A stretch of DNA of 64,000 bases from Ramlibacter sp. Leaf400 (GTDB taxonomy: Bacteria > Pseudomonadota > Gammaproteobacteria > Burkholderiales > Burkholderiaceae_C). Position numbers and translations under genes: made by a program. Positions 58,852 to 64,000 of the stretch are shown here, piece by piece. The first letter of the stretch is position 1, and each line of letters begins with the position of its first letter. The DNA lies in assembly GCF_001424545.1 (NCBI RefSeq), contig NZ_LMQL01000008.1:124001-188000 (forward strand). Reading direction: 5' to 3'. The notes beneath the pieces were generated by a model. That model saw nothing but the letters and a program-made list of their open reading frames with translations. It ran no database searches and was not told the origin of the DNA.

Positions 58852-59708
58852 TTCCGGGTCTCCTTCGACTTGCCCGCGCCGAGGGGATGGACCTCCTCGC
58901 GCTCGGGATGGTTGTGCCTGGCGGATCCGGGCTCGGCCAGCCGGCGGTGCATCTGGGCCACCGCCTGCGCCGGCATCACCTTGGAGGCGGCCACCTGCAA
59001 CTTGCTTTTCCAGCCGGCCACCACGTCGGCTTCGCCCTTGAGCATGGCGTGAAAGCCCAGGCGGGCCACCATGGCGGGATCGTCCTTCTTCGTGTCGGCG
59101 CCCACTCGGGTGTCCAGCAGGTCGGCCCGCTCGAAGAATTCGGTGTCGGTCGGCCCTGGCATCAGCAGGCTGACCGTGACGCCCGTGTCCTTCATCTCGT
59201 TGCGCAGCGCCTGCGAGAACGAATCGACGAAGGCCTTGCTGCCGTTGTAGACCGCGTGGAAGGACCCGGGCTGGAAGCCCGCGATCGATCCGGTCACCAG
59301 GATGCGCCCGCGCCCGCGCGCCACCATCCCACGCGCCAGGTGCTGGATCAGGTAGATCGTGCCGGTGACGTTGGTGTCGATCACGTGCTGGATCGCGGCG
59401 AAGTCCTGGTCGAGGAAATGCCCGCCCAGCCCGTGGCCCGCGTTGGCCATCAGCGCATCGACCTCGCGGCCCTGCAGCTCGTTGACCAGGTCGTCCACGC
59501 CCTGGCGGCTGGCCAGCTCCGTCTCGACCGCATGCACCTCCTGCGCGCCCGCGGCCTTGAAGTCGGCCACGGCCTGGGCCAGCGGCCGGTCCGCCGCCAC
59601 CACCAGGTCGTAACCGTGCTGGGCCGCGAGCATCGCCAGGTGGTAGCCGATGCCCGAAGAGGCACCCGTCACCACCGCCAGCGGCCGCGGTGCCCTGGGA
59701 TCATCCAT
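58848..59708 (-). CDS. Short-chain dehydrogenase/reductase
   Basis: A 286-residue SDR. The NAD(P)-binding motif VVTGASSGIGYHLA is at about residues 12-25, NAGHGLGG (about 89-96) is the NAG motif, Ser (VTGSIAGF) is about 140, and the catalytic Tyr-x3-Lys is in YNGSKAF (about 153-159). The C-terminal 80 residues form an extension with a basic tail ending AGKSKETRK. It is similar to general-purpose SDRs often induced under stress. Operon with the small hydrophilic protein downstream. Substrate unknown. Confidence 0.88.
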   Translation of the reverse strand: MDDPRAPRPLAVVTGASSGIGYHLAMLAAQHGYDLVVAADRPLAQAVADFKAAGAQEVHAVETELASRQGVDDLVNELQGREVDALMANAGHGLGGHFLDQDFAAIQHVIDTNVTGTIYLIQHLARGMVARGRGRILVTGSIAGFQPGSFHAVYNGSKAFVDSFSQALRNEMKDTGVTVSLLMPGPTDTEFFERADLLDTRVGADTKKDDPAMVARLGFHAMLKGEADVVAGWKSKLQVAASKVMPAQAVAQMHRRLAEPGSARHNHPEREEVHPLGAGKSKETRK

Positions 59709-59766
59709 GGCGTTCTCCGTTCTTGTGGACTGCGCAAATGATTCTGCGAGCGGCCCATCGCGTCCG

Positions 59767-60039
59767 ATGTCGGACGGTGTCGGGGTCGGGTGTTGGGGTG
59801 TGACGCGCTGCAAGCGCTCGCAACAGCCCCAGCGTTTGCCGTTGGCGAAGCAGGCCTACAGCATTCCCCTGCGCGTCGCCGGAGACTTTTCCAACCTGAG
59901 CAAGGCGGATGCGACACGCCGCATCGAGGAACTGCAAGCGAACACCGGCGGCGGGCAACCTGCGGGCGATGCGAAGACGGTCAACGTGCAGGAGGAAGGC
60001 CGCAGCACGGCGGCGGTGGAGACGATCGTTTCTCGTTGA
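59767..60039 (+). CDS. Small DUF3072-like protein (about 90 aa)
   Basis: The C-terminal part FSNLSKADATRRIEELQANTGGG resembles the DUF3072 signature (LSKAEASRRIDELQ). The region after it is Gly/Gln/Val-rich and ends VETIVSR. The start is unclear: ATG at 59767 or GTG at 59800, neither with a good ribosome site, and the N-terminal 35 residues look atypical. It may be a remnant of a longer gene. Divergent from the SDR gene. Confidence 0.45.
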   Translation: MSDGVGVGCWGVTRCKRSQQPQRLPLAKQAYSIPLRVAGDFSNLSKADATRRIEELQANTGGGQPAGDAKTVNVQEEGRSTAAVETIVSR

Positions 60040-60074
60040 GGCACAACGCCATCATTCGCCGCGCACTCCACTCC

Positions 60075-60102
60075 CGTCATTCCCGCGAAGGCGGGAATCC
60101 AG
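60075..60102. repeat. Single REP-like palindrome
   Basis: CGTCATTCCCGCGAAGGCGG and the following GAATCC are identical to the first unit at 13996-14022. It stands alone between two convergent genes. Confidence 0.85.
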
Positions 60103-60129
60103 AGCTTCCCTCTCCGGCACTGCGGGGCC

Positions 60130-60711
60130 TCACCCCCCGAACGGCCTCACCCCGATCAACACGCCATGCAACCACATGGCGAACACCGCGTAGAGCACCA
60201 GGCCCACGACCACCGTGATGCCCGTCCCCTTGGCCGTGCCCGGCGCGTACTGCACGTTGCCCGCGCGGTCCCTCTGCCGCGCCGCGCGGAAACTGAGAAC
60301 CGCCCAGACCAGGAAGGCCCCGAACAGCACCACGTCCGCCAGCGTGCCGTTGGCGATCAGGTGAGCCAGGGCCCAGACCTTCACGCTCAACACCATCGGA
60401 TGGTGCAGCTTCGCCTTGATCGCGTTGCGCGGCACGTAGGTAGCGACCAGCAACACGAACGAGAACAGCATCAGGAGCGCGGCCAGGTGGTTCATGCCGC
60501 GGGGCGGGTTCCACAGCACCACGGGGCTATGGCGGGCCAGGCCGTAGCCCCAGATGACGAGGGCGAAGCCGAGGATGGAGATGAGGGCGTAGAGGCCTTT
60601 GTAGACCTTCTCGCCTTTCGAGCCGATGGTTCGTGCGCGCCAGCCTTCGGCGACGATTCGCGTCGAATGGGCGCCGAGAAACAGGACCAGGCCTAGAAGC
60701 AGGAATGCCAT
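60130..60711 (-). CDS. nnrU: NnrU-family membrane protein
   Basis: A 193-residue inner-membrane protein with about five helices. MAFLLLGLVLFLGAHSTRIV and GSKGEKVYKGLYALISILGF are typical NnrU openings. HLAALLMLFSFVLLVATYVP and HHPMVLSVKVWALAHLIANG carry the conserved His residues of this family, which is related to isoprenoid methyltransferase-like and heme-linked membrane proteins. NnrU is required for nitrite/NO reduction in some denitrifiers, but no denitrification genes are near. Function here is open. Confidence 0.85.
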   Translation of the reverse strand: MAFLLLGLVLFLGAHSTRIVAEGWRARTIGSKGEKVYKGLYALISILGFALVIWGYGLARHSPVVLWNPPRGMNHLAALLMLFSFVLLVATYVPRNAIKAKLHHPMVLSVKVWALAHLIANGTLADVVLFGAFLVWAVLSFRAARQRDRAGNVQYAPGTAKGTGITVVVGLVLYAVFAMWLHGVLIGVRPFGG

Positions 60712-60855
60712 CGCTTTACCTCATGAGGTTGCGGACGGATTGTGCCCCCTAGCGTGTCCAAGCTATGCAGCTTCGCCCGATCGACGCATGGTTTGCGGTG
60801 ATTCCGCTCTGCTGCTGTGCTGCAGAATGGCGCGGTCTATGAGAACGAAACGACC

Positions 60856-61581
60856 ATGGCCAAATTTCTGAACACGAGTGCGACCAACTACTTTCTCGAA
60901 GACTTGATCAAGACCGCCACTGACCGGTTGATCCTGATCAGCCCGTTCTTGAAGTTGAACGACCGCATGAAGGAACTGCTGGCAGACAAGAATCGGCTGA
61001 AGATCGATGTTCGCATCGTCTATGGAAAAAGCGAACTGCAGCCCCAAGAAATCGAGTGGCTCCGCGGCCTCACCTACGTGCGAACCAGCTTCTGCAAGAA
61101 CCTGCACGCCAAGTGCTACTTGAGCGAGTCGCTCTGTATCGTGACCAGCTTGAATCTCTATGAATTCAGCCAAGTGAACAACAACGAAATGGGTGTTCTG
61201 ATCGAGCGCAGCGAAGACGCGCAACTATACAAAGACGCCTACGAAGAAGCGCAGCGCATCATTCGAATCAGCGATGAAGTGCGGATCACCATGGAGCGCG
61301 TCACTTCTGGTACTCCAGAGGCACGCGCGGAAGTGCCGGCAGAGGCGGGCTCAGAGGGCGACGTCGCGTCTACCGACAAACTCCCGTCCTCAAAACTTGC
61401 ACAGAAGCACGGCTGGAAAACACCTCAGCTCCTCGAACGCGCGATGGCTGCTGGCTACTTGGCGCTGGAAGGTGACCGCCACGTGGTCACCACCAAGGGC
61501 CAGCTGGCCGGTGTCGAGTTTGTCGCCAAGTCTCGCTTCGGCCCTTACTTCCTCTGGCCAGAAGACACAGCGCTCGACTAG
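60856..61581 (+). CDS. Phospholipase-D-like protein with a single degenerate HKD motif
   Basis: 241 residues. The PLD-like domain (about 1-130) has LILISPFLKLNDRM and the motif LHAKCYLSESLCIVTSLNLY. His84 and Lys86 are present, but the acidic position is Glu91 in place of Asp, and GSxN is TSLN. The C-terminal 70 residues (SSKLAQKHGWKTPQLLERAM...) look like a winged-helix or nucleic-acid-binding domain. By eye the gene is lower in GC than its neighbours. The frame is open upstream to 60817; MAKFLNTSATNYF at 60856 looks natural. A nuclease role is possible. Confidence 0.72.
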   Translation: MAKFLNTSATNYFLEDLIKTATDRLILISPFLKLNDRMKELLADKNRLKIDVRIVYGKSELQPQEIEWLRGLTYVRTSFCKNLHAKCYLSESLCIVTSLNLYEFSQVNNNEMGVLIERSEDAQLYKDAYEEAQRIIRISDEVRITMERVTSGTPEARAEVPAEAGSEGDVASTDKLPSSKLAQKHGWKTPQLLERAMAAGYLALEGDRHVVTTKGQLAGVEFVAKSRFGPYFLWPEDTALD

Positions 61582-61639
61582 TTGTCCCAGAGTGGGCTTC
61601 GCTTCATCACAGCCAACTTGAGTTCGTCCGGCACCATCA

Positions 61640-61657
61640 GGTCGGACCGGACCGACC
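61640..61657. terminator. Short stem-loop after gyrB
   Basis: GGTCGG (61640-61645) and CCGACC (61652-61657) form a 6-bp stem just beyond the gyrB stop, without a U-run. It may help end the gyrB transcript, but evidence is weak. Confidence 0.3.
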
Positions 61658-61659
61658 CT

Positions 61660-64000
<2,341 letters not shown>

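Noticed and set aside
60130..60711. A denitrification function for nnrU
   Set aside because: No nitrite or NO reductase genes are in the neighbourhood, and NnrU homologues occur in many non-denitrifiers.

Overview
The window looks like about 64 kb of chromosome from a high-GC betaproteobacterium of the order Burkholderiales, most like the Comamonadaceae (Ramlibacter/Variovorax/Acidovorax-like). I infer this from the mnmG-rsmG-lysE-parA-hydrolase-parB gene order, a GTP-type PEP carboxykinase, an isolated tripartite-tricarboxylate (Bug) binding protein, many LysR regulators, and two families of short GC-rich palindromic repeats typical of this group. Three parS-like sites near parAB, and gyrB at the right edge, suggest the window lies close to the replication origin. 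I found no tRNA or rRNA gene, CRISPR array, prophage, insertion sequence or oriC.

Left part (1-11.6 kb): a truncated unknown gene, threonine deaminase, a hotdog thioesterase, PEP carboxykinase, and a LysR gene flanked by two small minus-strand genes whose promoters share an AGGG-N4-CCCT palindrome. These are followed by a metallophosphoesterase, TetR and ArgP-like regulators, a DadA-like oxidase and a YdjM-like membrane hydrolase. From 11.6 to 18.2 kb lies what looks like a pyridine-ring catabolic locus. It has an orphan form-II CoxL-like molybdenum subunit, an acyl-CoA-dehydrogenase-like flavoprotein, an N-formylmaleamate deformylase-like hydrolase and a NicX-type 2,5-dihydroxypyridine dioxygenase. 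These stand back to back with a flavin reductase-MarR pair across a 14-bp perfect palindrome.

From 18.3 to 34.5 kb: an EamA transporter, a lower-GC beta-propeller lipoprotein, a vanillate-demethylase-like Rieske oxygenase/reductase/Bug cluster with its LysR, and acetoacetyl-CoA synthetase (interrupted in frame by a palindromic repeat) coupled to a GNAT acetyltransferase. Next come a TetR gene with two matching operators, an NCS2 permease, a cobalamin adenosyltransferase, an EF-hand protein and a D-lactate-dehydrogenase-like enzyme. From 34.5 to 38.2 kb, a repeat cluster is followed by a four-gene LpoB/YcfL-like cell-envelope operon. From 38.3 to 43.8 kb is the chromosome-partition and tRNA/rRNA-modification block.

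Right part (44-64 kb): mixed metabolic genes (aldolase, transglutaminase, AsmA, GST, pirin), then small secreted proteins and an envelope-lipid locus (PagL divergent from a YbhP-ClsB-YbhN operon). A radical SAM/DUF4130-UdgX DNA-repair pair follows behind a LexA-like box overlapping the first start codon. Then come several stress-type small proteins, an SDR, NnrU, a lower-GC phospholipase-D-like gene and the 3' part of gyrB. A GTCCTAC element recurs, in the direction of transcription, upstream of several of the secreted or envelope genes.
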